From: CAKXIK01 sp050947015
GTDB lineage: Bacteria; Bacillota; Clostridia; Oscillospirales; Acutalibacteraceae
Assembly (NCBI GenBank): GCA_050947015.1
Contig: JBMNVT010000035.1
Span: forward strand, 1 to 7,401
DNA length: 7,401 nt
Reading direction: 5' to 3'
Positions 1 through 5,949 of this stretch are shown in pieces (position 1 is the stretch's first letter; each line of letters begins with the position of its first letter). A program made the position numbers and the translations under genes. The notes below the pieces were generated by a model that worked only from the letters and a program-made list of their open reading frames with translations, searched no databases and was not told the origin of the DNA.

Positions 1-131
1 GCGAATCTTCGAGATTTATCCGGTAGAAAATAAGCCGATTATCAGGGCATGAAACTGTGCTTAGTACACAAAGGAATCAGACTTCGTCGACTCTCCAGAA
101 ATCAAAAAATGCGCTACTCTGAGATATTCAG
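1..131. other. Unrecognised sequence left of a gene truncation
   Basis: No frame here continues the EamA-type reading frame that starts at 132. The matching frame has stops at 24-26 (TAG) and 120-122 (TGA), and its translation does not look membrane-like. A short open stretch on the plus strand from position 2 to a TGA at 50-52 (…FEIYPVENKPIIRA) could be the end of a gene lying off the window, but it is too short to identify. The change from non-hydrophobic sequence to a clear mid-protein membrane segment near 123-132 suggests a rearrangement or assembly junction. Confidence 0.35.
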
Positions 132-668
132 ATGATCGGCATCGGCGTTTCGTTGTTTGGCGTGGTGCTTACTTCACTGCTGCAGGGGAGCAGGGCATCG
201 TTTAATCTGCCGGGGTATTTTGTGCTGTTTTGTGCCGTGATTTCCTACAGTCTTTATGCTGTTCTGGTGCAGAGGGCAAGGCAGTTCACCAGCATGGAGC
301 TTACCTATGGTATGATTGCGGTGGGAGCCGGGGCATATACTGCCATGGCGTTGGCGGAGCGCCTGCCGCAGGGAACGGTGCGGCAGTGGGTCATGTTGCC
401 GTTTACAAATCCGGATTTTTTAACAGCGGCGCTTTATCTCGGCATCGGTTCTTCCGTCTTTGCGTTTTTTCTGTCAAACGCCGCTTTTGCGATGCTAGGC
501 GCAAACCGGGCGGCGGCCTTTGTCGGGATTTCCACAGTGGTTTCCATCCTGCTGGGGGTCGTTGTGCTGCACGAAAGCTTTGCGGGATGGCAGATGTTTG
601 GGGCGGCGCTGATCTTGACGGGCGTTTATGTGGCAAACCTGGGCGGCAGTCGGGAGGTATTCCGTTAA
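132..668 (+). CDS. EamA/DMT-family transporter, N-terminal half missing
   Basis: This 178-residue frame encodes the C-terminal half of a drug/metabolite-transporter (EamA) permease, an inner-membrane exporter family whose substrates cannot be read from sequence. About six hydrophobic segments are visible: residues ~2-18, 27-46, 59-75, 96-122, 127-147 and 151-170. They correspond to the last helix of the first EamA repeat plus the whole second repeat. The typical end of the second repeat is present (…LGVVVLHESFAGWQMFGAALILTGVYVANL, cited in parts: LGVVVLHESF then GAALILTGVY). Full-length family members have about 280-310 residues and ten helices, so roughly 120-130 residues are missing. The in-frame TGA at 120-122 and lack of homologous sequence upstream show that the loss is real in this sequence. 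No ribosome binding site is visible before the ATG at 132, which probably was an internal methionine. It is likely a non-functional remnant, though single-repeat EamA proteins do exist. Confidence 0.75.
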   Translation: MIGIGVSLFGVVLTSLLQGSRASFNLPGYFVLFCAVISYSLYAVLVQRARQFTSMELTYGMIAVGAGAYTAMALAERLPQGTVRQWVMLPFTNPDFLTAALYLGIGSSVFAFFLSNAAFAMLGANRAAAFVGISTVVSILLGVVVLHESFAGWQMFGAALILTGVYVANLGGSREVFR

Positions 669-750
669 GACAGAGCCTTCTCAGAGGAGAAGCTGAGGTG
701 CAGATTTATTTGTGGTAAAATAAATTTTGGCGAAAATGGGGTTTTGTTCT

Positions 751-1890
751 GTGCGAAAAATGATTTGGACGGTGAGCGCATTTTGCAGAAAGGAAACGCT
801 GCTCGTTGTTTCGGGCGGGTTGGCGGCGCTCTCGTGTCTTCTTGTCCGGCCGGATAGGCTCTATCTGTCCTATCCGGATTACCGGGTATTGGCCCTTTTG
901 TTCAGCCTGATGCTGGTAATCGCCGGCTGGCAGGAACTGGGCTTTTTTCGCTGGCTGGGGGCAGCGCTGAGCAGGCGTGTCGGCACGGTGCGCGGGCTGC
1001 TTTGGGTTTTGTGCGGGCTTTGTTTTTTTGGAAGCATGCTGATGACGAACGATGTCGCGCTGATTACGTTTGTGCCGTTCACCATTGCGCTGCTTTGCCG
1101 AAGCGGGGCAGAGCGGCAGCTGATTTCCGCGCTTGTTATCGAAACGGTAGCAGCTAACCTCGGCAGCATGCTGACGCCGGTGGGCAATCCGCAAAATCTT
1201 TATTTGTATTCTCTTTCCGAAATGGATCCTGTCGTTTTTTTGCTGCACATGCTGCCGATTTGGGCGGTTTCGCTGGTGATTGTCTGCGGGATGATTCTTC
1301 TGCAAAAAAACAGTCCTCTGACAGCCGCCGAGCCGCAACAGCCGGCTCACCGGTCGGTCGTGCGCAGCTGGCGGTTTTGGGTTTTTGCCGGGCTGTTTGC
1401 GTTTTGTCTGGCCGGTGTACTGAGGTTTCTGCCTTACTGGGCGGTGCTCGTTGGCGCGTCGGTTGTTGTTCTGCTGCTGAATCGCAGGCTTTTTTCCTGT
1501 GTGAATTATTCTTTGCTGGTAACCTTTCTGTTTTTCTTTATATTGATTGGTAATCTTGGCCGTGTGGAAGCGATCCGCACATTTCTCAGCAGCGCCATTG
1601 CCGGCAACGAGCTGTGGTTTGGCGTCGGTCTGAGTCAGATTATCAGCAATGTTCCCGCTGCAATGCTGCTGGCCGGATTCAGTACAGAATACAAAGCGCT
1701 GCTGTGGGGAGTGAATATTGGCGGGCTCGGAACGCTGATTGCCTCCATGGCAAGCCTGATTTCCTATCAGTTTTACGCCGCGGTACCGGGTGCGAAAAAA
1801 GGGCGCTATCTGCTGCAGTTTACCTGTTTTAATTTCGCCGCTCTGGCGGTGCTCACGTTGGCGGCAGTTGTGTTTTCCGCTTTTTGCTAA
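751..1890 (+). CDS. ArsB/NhaD/SLC13-superfamily (ion transporter) permease
   Basis: This is a 379-residue polytopic membrane protein of the ion-transporter superfamily containing ArsB, NhaD and SLC13 (citrate/dicarboxylate) permeases. Two inverted half-repeats carry the signature sites. The first half has MLMTNDVALI (~97-106) and LTPVGNPQN (~141-149). The second half has QIISNVPAA (~296-304) and GVNIGGLGTLIAS (~320-332). These re-entrant regions bind ion and substrate in the family. About ten hydrophobic segments run through the chain. The frame is open from TTG at 727, with ATG at 736, GTG at 751 and ATG at 760. I prefer GTG 751 because the GGGG at 738-741 lies at a usable distance and the resulting N-terminus (MRKMIW…KETLL) resembles relatives; 760 is nearly as good. 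It is followed 22 nt later by the MATE gene, so the two are probably cotranscribed. Substrate (citrate-like anion, arsenite, or sodium/proton exchange) cannot be decided. No ars regulator lies nearby, which argues mildly against arsenite. Confidence 0.82.
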   Translation: MRKMIWTVSAFCRKETLLVVSGGLAALSCLLVRPDRLYLSYPDYRVLALLFSLMLVIAGWQELGFFRWLGAALSRRVGTVRGLLWVLCGLCFFGSMLMTNDVALITFVPFTIALLCRSGAERQLISALVIETVAANLGSMLTPVGNPQNLYLYSLSEMDPVVFLLHMLPIWAVSLVIVCGMILLQKNSPLTAAEPQQPAHRSVVRSWRFWVFAGLFAFCLAGVLRFLPYWAVLVGASVVVLLLNRRLFSCVNYSLLVTFLFFFILIGNLGRVEAIRTFLSSAIAGNELWFGVGLSQIISNVPAAMLLAGFSTEYKALLWGVNIGGLGTLIASMASLISYQFYAAVPGAKKGRYLLQFTCFNFAALAVLTLAAVVFSAFC

Positions 1891-1912
1891 GTGGAAGAAA
1901 GGAGAGTTTGCA

Positions 1913-3337
1913 ATGGCGCATTCCCCCAAAAAACGCGGAACCATCACCGATGGAGTGATCTGGCAGCAGCTGCTGCTGTTTTTCTTTCCGATCTGGTTCG
2001 GCTCATTTTTTCAACAGCTTTACAATACGACCGATGCAATTATCGTGGGGCAATTCTGCGGTAAACAGGCGCTTTCGGCGGTCGGTGGAACCACCGGCGT
2101 TCTGATTAACCTGTTGGTAGGTTTTTTCGTCGGCCTCTCCTCCGGCGCGACGGTTATTATTGCGCAGTTCTTTGGCGCAAGGCTCGATGGGGAGGTGAAC
2201 CGCGCGGTACATACGGCGATTGCACTTTCGATCGCGGGCGGCGCGGTGCTGATGGTGCTGGCGTTCTGTTTGGCTCCGACGGCGCTGCGCGCAACAGGGA
2301 CACCCGACGACGTGATTGATTATGCGATTACTTACCTGCGAATTTATTCCCTTGGCATGATTCCGAACCTGGTCTATAATATTGGCGCAGGAATTCTGCG
2401 GGCGATCGGCGATTCAAAACGGCCGCTCTGGTTTCTGATTTTCAGCTGCGGCGTGAATATTGTGCTGGACATCCTCTTTGTGGCGGTGCTTCGCTGGGAG
2501 GTGATGGGCGTTGCCGTTGCGACGGTGCTTTCGCAAACGGCCAGCGCCGTAATGGTATTATTTGTGCTGATGCGCACCCGGGAATGCTACCGCCTTTTTC
2601 CGCGCAGGATCCGGCTGGATCTCGGCCTTTTGCAGAGCATCTTCCGCATCGGGCTGCCGGCCGGTCTGCAGTCGGTAATGTACAATATTTCAAACGTTAT
2701 CATTCAGACGAATATCAACGCGCTCGGAACCGATACGGTGGCGGCGTGGGCAGCCTACGGAAAGATTGACGGGCTGTTCTGGATGATGATTAGCGCGTTT
2801 GGCATTTCGATCACGACCTTTGTGGGGCAGAATTTCGGCGCGAAAAATTACGGTCGGGTACAACGGGGCGTTAAGGTGTGTTTTGGCATGGCGGCGGGAG
2901 CAACGGTAGCGCTCAGCCTGATTCTCTGCCTGTTGGGCGGAACAGTGTACCGCATTTTTATTCAGGATCCGACCGTGGTGGGAATCGGCACAGAAATTTT
3001 GTATTATCTGGTGCCCACCTTCATTACCTATGTTGCAATTGAAATTTTCTCCAGCGCGCTGCGCGGAATGGGAGATTCGCTGATTCCGATGATTATGACA
3101 TGCGTCGGAATCTGCGGTTTTCGGATGATATGGCTGTTTGCGGTGGTACCGCGGTATCCGTCTCTTCAGACAATTGTCATGAGTTATCCGATTTCCTGGA
3201 CTATTACTTCCATTATTTTTGCCATTTATTATTCCAGGCGCAACAAGGCAAAGCGGCTGCTCAAGGCTCAGGCCGCTGCGCAGGCCGGGTCAGGACAGAT
3301 CAATGAAGAAAGGACTGTGAACAGAGATGTCAGTTGA
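1913..3337 (+). CDS. MATE-family multidrug/toxin efflux transporter
   Basis: This 474-residue protein has the size and layout of a NorM/DinF-type MATE exporter, which uses a sodium or proton gradient to expel cationic drugs or metabolites across the cytoplasmic membrane. Twelve hydrophobic segments fall in two halves. The first half carries QQLYNTTDAIIVGQF (34-48), the classic MATE TM1 motif. The second half repeats it as QSVMYNISNVIIQTNINALG (253-272). GAGILRAIGDSKRPL (158-172) and SALRGMGDSLIPM (381-393) are the matching conserved loops of the two halves. The tail after ~441 is charged and cytoplasmic. The frame is open further upstream, but ATG 1913 is chosen because AAAGGAGAG at ~1898-1906 sits just before it and the conserved part begins soon after. 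An upstream start would overlap the preceding gene by about 100 nt. Its last 11 nt overlap the ATG of the ybaK remnant, an arrangement typical of translational coupling. Confidence 0.93.
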   Translation: MAHSPKKRGTITDGVIWQQLLLFFFPIWFGSFFQQLYNTTDAIIVGQFCGKQALSAVGGTTGVLINLLVGFFVGLSSGATVIIAQFFGARLDGEVNRAVHTAIALSIAGGAVLMVLAFCLAPTALRATGTPDDVIDYAITYLRIYSLGMIPNLVYNIGAGILRAIGDSKRPLWFLIFSCGVNIVLDILFVAVLRWEVMGVAVATVLSQTASAVMVLFVLMRTRECYRLFPRRIRLDLGLLQSIFRIGLPAGLQSVMYNISNVIIQTNINALGTDTVAAWAAYGKIDGLFWMMISAFGISITTFVGQNFGAKNYGRVQRGVKVCFGMAAGATVALSLILCLLGGTVYRIFIQDPTVVGIGTEILYYLVPTFITYVAIEIFSSALRGMGDSLIPMIMTCVGICGFRMIWLFAVVPRYPSLQTIVMSYPISWTITSIIFAIYYSRRNKAKRLLKAQAAAQAGSGQINEERTVNRDVS

Positions 3338-3639
3338 ACGGGTGAAGGAATATTTGCGGCGTTGGAACGCGCAGGAGCGGGTTTTGGAGCTGGGCGAATC
3401 GAGTGCAACGGTGGAGCTTGCCGCATAGGCGCTGCACTGCCAAAATGCTTTCTCCGGCGGAGGTAGAGGAAAAAATCGGCTATGCGGTGGGCGGCGTCTG
3501 CCCGTTTGGCGTCAACGCCGGTGTGGACGTCCGGCTGGATGAGTCACTGCGTCGTTTTGAAACGGTGTTTCCCGCCTGTGGAAGCGGTAACAGCGCAATC
3601 GAGCTTTCCCTTGCGGAGCTGGAGGAGTTTTCGGCGGCG
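3327..3639 (+). pseudogene. YbaK/EbsC-type aminoacyl-tRNA deacylase remnant (nonsense plus internal deletion)
   Basis: The family (YbaK/ProX-like) hydrolyses mischarged tRNAs such as Cys-tRNA(Pro). The N-terminus MSVERVKEYLRRW…SSATVELAA is read from ATG 3327 for 33 residues and then hits TAG at 3426-3428. The codons after the TAG read A-L-H-C, matching the family's usual AEALxC. The TAG is therefore most simply a GAG-to-TAG change. Just after 3440 about 40 family residues are absent and the reading frame shifts. The homology resumes in another frame with AKMLSPAEVEEKIGYAVGGV (from ~3439), then CPFG, LDESL, FETVFPACGSGNSAIELS and LEELEEF-like sequence ending near 3633. The missing block contains the conserved active-site lysine segment, while the GGVCPFG glycine loop survives. 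The start codon overlaps the MATE stop by 11 nt. With a stop, a deletion and a lost C-terminus, the gene cannot make a working enzyme. Confidence 0.8.
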
Positions 3640-3882
3640 AATATTCCCGCCGCAATGGCAAAGGTGTTCGGATATTACTGCATTTTTACGCCGCTTTCCA
3701 CCTGGTGGGGCGACGTGCTGACAGCGGTCGGCTGGAACGATTTTCTCGTACTGTTCGGTACGATGGTCATTAATTTGATTACAGAATTTCTGTTCTGCCG
3801 GTTTGTGGTATACCGTAATTCCATTGATACAAACGAGGCTGCCAGAAAGAAACGTGGCGAAAACGAAGGCGAACCTGTGTAA
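3403..3882 (+). CDS. Chimeric open frame: YbaK C-terminal part joined to GtrA-type C-terminus
   Basis: This frame is open from GTG 3403; a first ATG lies at 3445. The first ~14 residues are an out-of-frame reading of the ybaK start region. Residues ~13-77 are the second half of a YbaK-type deacylase. From ~79 (ANIPAAMAKVFGYYC) the chain becomes hydrophobic and reads like the last two membrane segments of a GtrA-family protein: YYCIFTPLSTWW, then FLVLFGTMVINLITEFLF, closing with RFVVYRNSIDTNEAARKK. GtrA proteins are small four-helix membrane proteins implicated in moving lipid-linked sugars for cell-surface polysaccharides; about 130 residues is usual, and here only ~75 remain. The switch occurs near 3631-3645 without a stop. 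No ribosome binding site supports 3403 or 3445. I infer a deletion that fused the ends of two neighbouring genes; a functional fusion is unlikely because both partners lack essential parts. Confidence 0.6.
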   Translation: MQRWSLPHRRCTAKMLSPAEVEEKIGYAVGGVCPFGVNAGVDVRLDESLRRFETVFPACGSGNSAIELSLAELEEFSAANIPAAMAKVFGYYCIFTPLSTWWGDVLTAVGWNDFLVLFGTMVINLITEFLFCRFVVYRNSIDTNEAARKKRGENEGEPV

Positions 3883-3888
3883 AGGAAC

Positions 3889-3893
3889 GGAGG
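3889..3893 (+). promoter_or_regulatory. Ribosome binding site that fixes the HAD gene start
   Basis: GGAGG at 3889-3893 touches the upstream ATG (3894) but is 9 nt from the ATG at 3903. The spacing makes 3903 the better start, removing three residues (MAA) from the longer reading. Confidence 0.65.
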
Positions 3894-3902
3894 ATGGCTG
3901 CT

Positions 3903-4673
3903 ATGGCGCTGCCGAAGATGGTTCTTTTTGATTATGGAGAAACATTGGTGCACGAAGACGATTTTGACGCGGTGGCCGGGAACGAGGCGCTGCTTCGGTT
4001 TGCACGCCAAAATCCGGAGCACGTTACCGCTTTGCAGCTTCAGGAATTTGTGCAGAAGCTGCAGGAGGATACTCTGCGTCATGCGCGTACACTTAATCTG
4101 GAAGCGCACAATCGAATTTTCAACCGGTTTTTGTTTGAATATTTTGGACTGGAGCTTGCTCTGACGCCGCTGCAGGCCGAAACGATTTTTTGGGATGCGG
4201 CAGCCCCGGGTTCGCCGATGCCGGGAATCTGCGAGGTGTTGGAATTTTTACACTGCAGGGGCATCCGTACCGGTGTTGTCAGCAATATCAGCTTTTCCGG
4301 CGAAGCACTGGCGGAGCGTGTCAACCGTCTGCTGCCGAGCAATCATTTTGAATTTATTATAGCTTCCAGCGAATACCTGTTTCGCAAGCCAAGTCCCCGC
4401 CTGTTCGGAATAGCGCTGCGAAAAGCGGGAGTCGCGCCCGGAAACATCTGGTTTTGCGGCGACAATGCCGCAGCGGATGTTGCCGGAGCCTCGGCGGCCG
4501 GTATGTGGCCAGTGTGGTACACGGCGCCGCTGCCGTGTGCATATCGGCCGAAGGAAGCATGCCAGACGCCGGATTGTGCCTGCGCACATATTTTTCACTG
4601 GAGAGAACTGCAGCAGTTGCTGCAGGAGGCACAAAGGGCGGATTGCAGGAATGGATGTACTGCGCTGCAATAA
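3903..4673 (+). CDS. HAD-superfamily hydrolase with variant motif I (DxG)
   Basis: This 256-residue soluble protein carries the haloacid-dehalogenase Rossmann motifs in order. Motif I is LFDYGETL with nucleophile D10. Motif II is VVSNIS with S127. Motif III has K162 in FRKPSPRLF. Motif IV is FCGDNAAADVAGA with D187 and D192. The region between motif I and II (~20-105) is alpha-helical, as expected for a C1-type cap. Most members are phosphatases acting on small phosphorylated metabolites. The odd point is motif I: the usual DxD(G)T reads D-Y-G-E-T, so the general acid/base aspartate two residues after the nucleophile is glycine. Such DxG variants occur in the superfamily, and activity may be weak or different. 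Start 3903 is supported by GGAGG at 3889-3893. The C-terminal tail (~205-245) is cysteine-rich with five or more Cys. It lies 20 nt after the gtrA remnant and 43 nt before the esterase gene. Confidence 0.85.
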   Translation: MALPKMVLFDYGETLVHEDDFDAVAGNEALLRFARQNPEHVTALQLQEFVQKLQEDTLRHARTLNLEAHNRIFNRFLFEYFGLELALTPLQAETIFWDAAAPGSPMPGICEVLEFLHCRGIRTGVVSNISFSGEALAERVNRLLPSNHFEFIIASSEYLFRKPSPRLFGIALRKAGVAPGNIWFCGDNAAADVAGASAAGMWPVWYTAPLPCAYRPKEACQTPDCACAHIFHWRELQQLLQEAQRADCRNGCTALQ

Positions 4674-4716
4674 ATTATTCGGCCGACAGCCGGTTTTGAA
4701 AGGATGGATCCATGTT

Positions 4717-5358
4717 ATGACAGCAGAAAAGAGAACGACAATCCTGTTTCAGGGCGATTCCATTACCGATGCAGGGCGCAGCGGCAATGCCGACGAATAC
4801 CGCGGCAGTGGTTATCCCACGATGGCAGCAGGGCAGCTGAACCTGCGGGAACCCGGAAAGTATACCGTGATCAATCGCGGCATCAGCGGCAACCGCGTAC
4901 TGGACCTGTATGCCCGTTGGAAGCGCGACTGCCTGAATCTTTGCCCCGACGTCGTCAGTATTCTGATCGGTGTGAACGATGTTTGGCATGAGCTGGATTT
5001 CCAAAATGGCGTTGACGCAAATCAATATGAAATGGTCTACAACCTTTTGCTGGATGAAACACAGGAAAAGCTGCCGGGAGTCAAACTGATCGTTCTGGAG
5101 CCGTTCGTGCTGAAGGGAACCGCAACGGCGGAACACTGGGAATATTTTGCGGCTGAAGTTGCGCAGCGCGCCGCGGCGGCAAAACGTGTGGCGCAGGCTC
5201 ACAAGGCTGTTTTTGTGCCGCTGCAGAAGCTGCTGGATGACGCCTGTGCCGACGGAACCGCCAGCAGCGAGTGGCTGATCGACGGGGTACATCCGACCGC
5301 TGCCGGTCATGCGCTGATTGCCCGGGAATGGCTTGCGGCATTTGACTCTCTGAATTAA
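4717..5358 (+). CDS. SGNH/GDSL hydrolase, Axe2-like carbohydrate esterase
   Basis: This 213-residue protein has all four SGNH blocks. Block I is FQGDSITDAG with nucleophile S15. Block II is NRGISGNR with oxyanion-hole G58 or nearby. Block III is IGVNDVWHE with N87. Block V is DGVHPTAAGH with D189 and H192. The catalytic Ser-Asp-His triad is complete and its numbering is close to that I recall for the acetyl-xylooligosaccharide esterase Axe2 of Geobacillus (Ser15/Asp191/His194). I therefore infer deacetylation of imported plant oligosaccharides in the cytoplasm; no signal peptide is present. Other small-molecule acyl esters remain possible. The frame is open upstream to 4465 but overlaps the HAD gene there, and family homology begins right at ATG 4717. 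AAAGGA at 4699-4704 is the likely ribosome binding site, at a rather long spacing of 12 nt. It is the last gene before the terminator at 5395. Confidence 0.88.
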   Translation: MTAEKRTTILFQGDSITDAGRSGNADEYRGSGYPTMAAGQLNLREPGKYTVINRGISGNRVLDLYARWKRDCLNLCPDVVSILIGVNDVWHELDFQNGVDANQYEMVYNLLLDETQEKLPGVKLIVLEPFVLKGTATAEHWEYFAAEVAQRAAAAKRVAQAHKAVFVPLQKLLDDACADGTASSEWLIDGVHPTAAGHALIAREWLAAFDSLN

Positions 5359-5373
5359 ATAGGTTTTGCCGAA

Positions 5374-5433
5374 TTTCAAAAAAGTTGTTTTTCAGCTCTG
5401 CCGTTTTCAACAGCGGCGGAGCGTTTTTTGAAA
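5374..5433 (+). terminator. Intrinsic terminator of the transporter-esterase cluster, nested in an inverted repeat
   Basis: GCTCTGCCG at 5395-5403 pairs with CGGCGGAGC at 5414-5422 (nine pairs, one G-U, 10-nt loop), followed by six T at 5424-5429. This begins 36 nt after the esterase stop. An outer perfect 10-bp inverted repeat, TTTCAAAAAA at 5374-5383 and TTTTTTGAAA at 5424-5433, encloses it. The upstream A-tract would serve as the T-tract for transcripts coming from the other side, so it may stop transcription in both directions. Confidence 0.85.
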
Positions 5434-5495
5434 CGGTAAAAAACATGGTGAGCAAAGCCCGGTACAGAGCGTTTAAATAAAAATGAAAATTAAGG

Positions 5496-5524
5496 TTGAC
5501 AACCACAAAATCAAATGATATAAT
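5496..5524 (+). promoter_or_regulatory. Sigma-A promoter for tRNA-Leu
   Basis: TTGACA at 5496-5501 and TATAAT at 5519-5524 are separated by exactly 17 nt, a full match to the housekeeping-sigma consensus. The stretch before the -35 box is A/T-rich, like an UP element. The only gene downstream on this strand before a terminator is the tRNA, about 80 nt past the expected start site near 5531. Such a strong promoter fits a stable-RNA gene. Confidence 0.85.
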
Positions 5525-5611
5525 AATCCTCGCTGAAACGCCGCGGAGCCTCACCGTGAAAAGCGTTTTTGGTGTTTTTAGCCGTTTTACTGTATTGAGA
5601 ACATTTTATTT

Positions 5612-5696
5612 GCGAGTGTGCTGGAACTGGCAGACAGGCACGTTTGAGGGGCGTGTGTTGTATGACGTACGGGTTCAAGTCCCGTCACTCGCACCA
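5612..5696 (+). tRNA. tRNA-Leu (anticodon GAG)
   Basis: The 85-nt gene folds as a class II tRNA. The acceptor stem is GCGAGTG with CACTCGC, followed by A and an encoded CCA (5694-5696). The D arm contains CTG…CAG around AACTGGCAGA. The anticodon stem is CACGT with GCGTG, and its loop TTGAGGG puts GAG at 5646-5648, which reads CUC/CUU leucine codons. The variable arm is 13 nt (TGTTGTATGACGT), long as expected for leucine. The T arm is ACGGG-TTCAAGT-CCCGT. It lies between a consensus promoter (5496-5524) and a terminator (5701-5726). Its 3' end is the probable integration target of the element on its right. Confidence 0.95.
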
Positions 5697-5698
5697 TT
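5670..5698 (+). other. Inferred attachment-site half at the tRNA-Leu 3' end
   Basis: Tyrosine integrases commonly insert at tRNA 3' ends using the T arm and acceptor arm as the identity block. Here an integrase remnant ends 3 nt after the tRNA CCA, so the attachment core should lie in this stretch. No second copy of the tRNA 3' sequence is visible elsewhere in the window, so the exact crossover and the opposite element end cannot be placed. Confidence 0.4.
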
Positions 5699-5700
5699 TT

Positions 5701-5726
5701 AACCGCGATTTATCGCGGTTTTTTTT
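5701..5726 (+). terminator. Terminator of tRNA-Leu, overlapping the integrase 3' end
   Basis: AACCGCGA at 5701-5708 and TCGCGGTT at 5713-5720 form a perfect 8-bp stem with a 4-nt loop, followed by TTTTTT at 5721-5726. It starts 4 nt after the tRNA CCA. The same bases encode, on the minus strand, the last residues (…AINRG) and part of the stop of the integrase remnant. Confidence 0.9.
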
Positions 5727-5731
5727 ATTTC

Positions 5732-5752
5732 GTGTTGCATTTTGTGTTGCAT
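5732..5752. repeat. Tandem 9-bp repeat GTGTTGCAT
   Basis: GTGTTGCAT occurs at 5732-5740 and again at 5744-5752, a 12-bp period. It falls within the last part of the integrase remnant, where it codes for the repeated M-Q-H of MQHKMQHE on the minus strand. Its position next to the attachment end would also suit integrase arm-type binding sites, though coding alone may explain it. Confidence 0.5.
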
Positions 5753-5949
5753 AATGCTTGAAAAGTAATCATCTATCGCGGAATCAACTTGCTGACGTTC
5801 AGAAGAAAAAGTGTGCTGATATACTGATTTTAACACTTCCGGAGTACTCCAACCTCCGCGTTCCATGGCATATTTATCTGGAATACCGAGCGCAACCATT
5901 ACCGATGCGTTAAGATGCCCTTACGGTATAATTACGACAAACCGGAAAG

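Larger units (their letters stand above)
5699..5917 (-). pseudogene. Tyrosine recombinase (phage/ICE integrase), C-terminal remnant
   Basis: On the minus strand the frame reads HLNASVMVALGIP, MERGGWSTPEV, LKSVYQHTFSSE and onward to …KKTAINRG with a stop at 5699-5701. This is the end of the tyrosine-recombinase catalytic domain. The H-L-N-A-S start follows the family's HxLRH box. GGW stands at the conserved H/W position. The Y in SVYQHTF is the expected DNA-attacking tyrosine. About 72 residues remain, compared with ~350-400 for a complete integrase. Homology ends at 5915-5917; the frame meets a TAA two codons further upstream and the arginine of the HxLR box is absent, so the protein is dead. 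It points toward and touches tRNA-Leu, the usual geometry for a tRNA-targeting element. Whether the 5' part was lost by insertion of another element or by deletion is not resolved here. Confidence 0.82.

Noticed and set aside
677..692. Hairpin CTTCTC-AGAG-GAGAAG between the EamA remnant and the permease
   Set aside because: Only six pairs and no T-run after it. Not enough for a terminator or riboswitch call.
1790..1912. Upstream extension of the MATE frame by 41 codons
   Set aside because: It overlaps the permease coding region, has no MATE-like content, and a good ribosome binding site stands directly before ATG 1913.
706..1947. Long minus-strand open frame (413 codons) opposite the permease gene
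   Set aside because: Its translation is basic, Q/N/R-rich and low in hydrophobic structure, typical of the antisense of a membrane-protein gene. The plus frame has clear family motifs.
4465..4716. Upstream extension of the esterase frame by 84 codons
   Set aside because: It overlaps the HAD gene in another frame, is Arg/Cys-rich, and SGNH homology begins at ATG 4717.
5899..5932. Possible promoter with TATAAT at 5927-5932
   Set aside because: No acceptable -35 element at 16-18 nt spacing and no downstream plus-strand gene.
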